DNA from: Actinobacteria bacterium ATB1 | GTDB taxonomy: Bacteria > Actinomycetota > Acidimicrobiia > UBA2766 | Length of the DNA stretch: 6,289 nt | Direction: 5' to 3' | NCBI GenBank assembly: GCA_021404985.1 | Contig: QWHP01000227.1 | Location: 1 to 6,289 of the forward strand | Shown here: positions 5,163 to 6,289 of the stretch, one piece after another | Numbering within the stretch: position 1 is the stretch's first letter | How the letters are laid out: each line of letters starts with the position of its first letter | Program-made: the position numbers and the translations under genes | Notes under the pieces: model-generated | The model's database searches: none | What the model saw: only the letters and a program-made list of their open reading frames with translations | What the model was told of the DNA's origin: nothing

Positions 5163-6289
5163 GGGCGGACGCGAATCGCGTCAGGACGGCCGGATCCGCG
5201 ATGCCGCGGAATCGCGCCCGACGACAGGATCCTGCGGGCGCCCTAGGAGCGTGGTGTCGAACATGCCATTTCCGTCTGCGAACCACCGGCCGTTTGAAGT
5301 TGGGGGTGCGCTGCCCTTTGCTGTCGGTGTGAACGTGCTGGTCACGAACTCGTTGCGACGGGCAGCTACCCCCCAAACCCCCGTACGGTGGCCGGCATGG
5401 GCGACCTCCGGAGCTGAGGGTGGCCGAGTGCAGGTAGTTCTTGCCACCGCCGGTCACGCGCACGGCGATCGTGTCACCGCTCGCACCGTTGTCGACCACG
5501 GCGATCTGGTAGCTGTACATGATCAAGCCGTACTGGAAGGAGAAGCCACCGATCGCAGTGCCCGAGTAGTAGGCGGCGTTCGAGGCGGTACGCACGGCAC
5601 GTCCGGAGAGGAACCACAGGGTCTGGACGTTCACGCCGGCATCGGCGAAGCCCAGGGCCCCTGTGAGGAACTTGATCCCGAAGACGTTGGATTCGGCGAG
5701 GCAGCCAGTGAGGCGGCCGGTACCGGACGTGGCGCCCACGAAGCCCCCGGAGCCGCACAGCCGCGTGAGGCGGCTCAGAGCCGGATTCTGGGGCTGGGCG
5801 TCGAGAAGGTTGATGACGCCGTCGCCGTCGTCGTCATCGGTCGGGCCCCCGCCCCCGCCGGTCGGATTGACAGTCACCGCAGGGAGGTTCCGCACCGTGA
5901 CTCCGCCGTCACCGTCGTCTGCCGTGACGGTGCCGTTGTAGGTGCCGGGAACTCCGAAAGTCCGGGCGGGTGGGTTCGCTCCTGTGTGGTCGGTGCTTCC
6001 GTTGCCGTCGAAGTCCCATCGGTAGGTGATCGGGTCAACGGGATCCGACGCGGTGACGGAGTAGGAGAACGACGTCACTCCGGCAGTGCCGACGGTGGGA
6101 TTGACCGTCGCCGAGCTCACGTTTGGTGCGACGTTGTTCACAGTGACGGCCGTCGTGTCGCTGGCGCTTCCGTCGGGATCCGTGACCGTTACCTTCACGG
6201 TGCGTGACGACGGGCCGTCACCTGCCGGGAAGGTGTAGGTCGCAGAGGTCCCGGACTGCTCCACCGAGCCGTTGTCGTCGAGGTCGAAG
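5116..6289 (-). CDS. PKD-repeat extracellular protein, C-terminal part (5' end outside window; 3' end uncertain)
   Basis: The frame is open to the right edge, so the protein starts beyond it; GTG at 6264 is internal (codons before it read FDLDDNGS). Residue numbers below count from 6264. The first stretch (edge to about residue 46) is the end of one PKD-type beta-sandwich (VKVTVTDPDGSASDTTAVTVNN), and 47-134 a second one with YRWDFDGNGS and PGTYNGTVTADDGDGG. A Gly run and an Asp-rich DDDDGDGVINLLDA (143-156) resemble a thrombospondin-type-3 calcium loop. Residues about 168-287 form a beta-rich terminal domain with two cysteines (C170, C188) and a YYSGTAIGGFSFQYG / VVDNGASGDTIAVRV pattern, similar in style to domains found at the end of secreted bacterial repeat proteins. 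Such proteins are exported and often act in adhesion or surface binding; no anchor is visible. After residue 287 (about 5404) the sequence turns Arg-rich and stops looking like protein, running to TGA at 5116 and overlapping mazF by 47 bases. A true end near 5366 is likely. Confidence 0.75.
   Translation of the reverse strand, partial: FDLDDNGSVEQSGTSATYTFPAGDGPSSRTVKVTVTDPDGSASDTTAVTVNNVAPNVSSATVNPTVGTAGVTSFSYSVTASDPVDPITYRWDFDGNGSTDHTGANPPARTFGVPGTYNGTVTADDGDGGVTVRNLPAVTVNPTGGGGGPTDDDDGDGVINLLDAQPQNPALSRLTRLCGSGGFVGATSGTGRLTGCLAESNVFGIKFLTGALGFADAGVNVQTLWFLSGRAVRTASNAAYYSGTAIGGFSFQYGLIMYSYQIAVVDNGASGDTIAVRVTGGGKNYLHSATLSSGGRPCRPPYGGLGGSCPSQRVRDQHVHTDSKGQRTPNFKRPVVRRRKWHVRHHAPRAPAGSCRRARFRGIADPAVLTRFASALRCPTRLECRCRCRR
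5168..5182. terminator. Short GC hairpin after mazF (possible weak terminator)
   Basis: GACGCG (5168-5173), loop AAT, CGCGTC (5177-5182) form a perfect six-pair stem starting six bases after the mazF stop. There is no T tract, so a standard rho-independent terminator is not supported; GC-rich actinobacteria often have such tail-less hairpins. The bases GAATCGCG recur at 5209-5216, where they pair with an upstream CGCGAT (5197-5202) to form a second weaker hairpin. Both lie between convergent genes. Confidence 0.3.
5366..5382 (-). other. G-rich homopolymer tract with out-of-frame stop, likely real end of the PKD-protein gene
   Basis: On the minus strand this reads five G, three T, six G, then TAG (5368 to 5366). 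The TAG is one frame away from the PKD-protein frame. One additional G in the first run would bring it in frame and end the protein 13 residues after the last domain-like residues (SSGG). Homopolymer runs are frequent sites of true slippage and of sequence errors. From here to the mazF stop (5163-5365) I see no convincing gene on either strand, only the two short hairpins noted. Confidence 0.35.

Noticed and set aside
5014..6207. Long plus-strand open frame opposite the PKD-protein gene
   Set aside because: It mirrors a minus-strand gene with clear PKD motifs; its product has no recognisable motif and its start lies inside mazF in another frame.
1..6289. CRISPR array, tRNA, rRNA or insertion sequence
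   Set aside because: No regularly spaced direct repeats, cloverleaf-like segments, rRNA-like stretches, transposase motifs or terminal inverted repeats were seen on reading both strands.

Overview
This 6.3 kb window comes from a GC-rich bacterial chromosome. Strong G/C bias at third codon positions, GTG starts, and two genes with TANNNT -10 boxes placed for leaderless transcripts point to an actinobacterium-like (Actinomycetota) host. The lineage is inferred from style and gene families, not from a marker gene.

Left part (1-3446) is a molybdenum-enzyme module. It holds the 3' end of a mobA-like Mo-cofactor guanylyltransferase (+), a complete fdhD sulfurtransferase (-) that overlaps the mobA end by 35 bases, and, divergent from fdhD across only 46 bases, a complete FdhF/YdeP-family molybdopterin oxidoreductase (+). 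The three fit together: MobA makes the guanine dinucleotide form of the cofactor, FdhD delivers sulfur to that cofactor, and the oxidoreductase uses it. No iron-sulfur or cytochrome partner subunit is present in the window.

Middle (3446-4588): an AI-2E (UPF0118/PerM) family membrane protein starts on the oxidoreductase stop codon (TGATG), so the two are very likely co-translated.

Right-middle (4589-5162): a MazEF-type toxin-antitoxin pair. The MazF toxin is intact (GTG 4845 to 5162). The antitoxin frame ahead of it is clearly coding-like but has no start codon. It would be whole if one base near 4640-4647 were removed, so it is either broken, frameshifted, or affected by a one-base sequence error. 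A perfect 12-bp palindrome lies just upstream and is a natural operator candidate.

Right end (about 5116/5366-6289, - strand, open at the window edge): the C-terminal part of a large secreted-type protein with PKD repeats, a calcium-binding Asp-rich linker, and a C-terminal beta-rich domain. Its reading frame seems to lose coding character after about 5404, close to a G-rich homopolymer tract, which suggests a second possible one-base frame problem. No RNA genes, insertion sequences or CRISPR arrays were seen.
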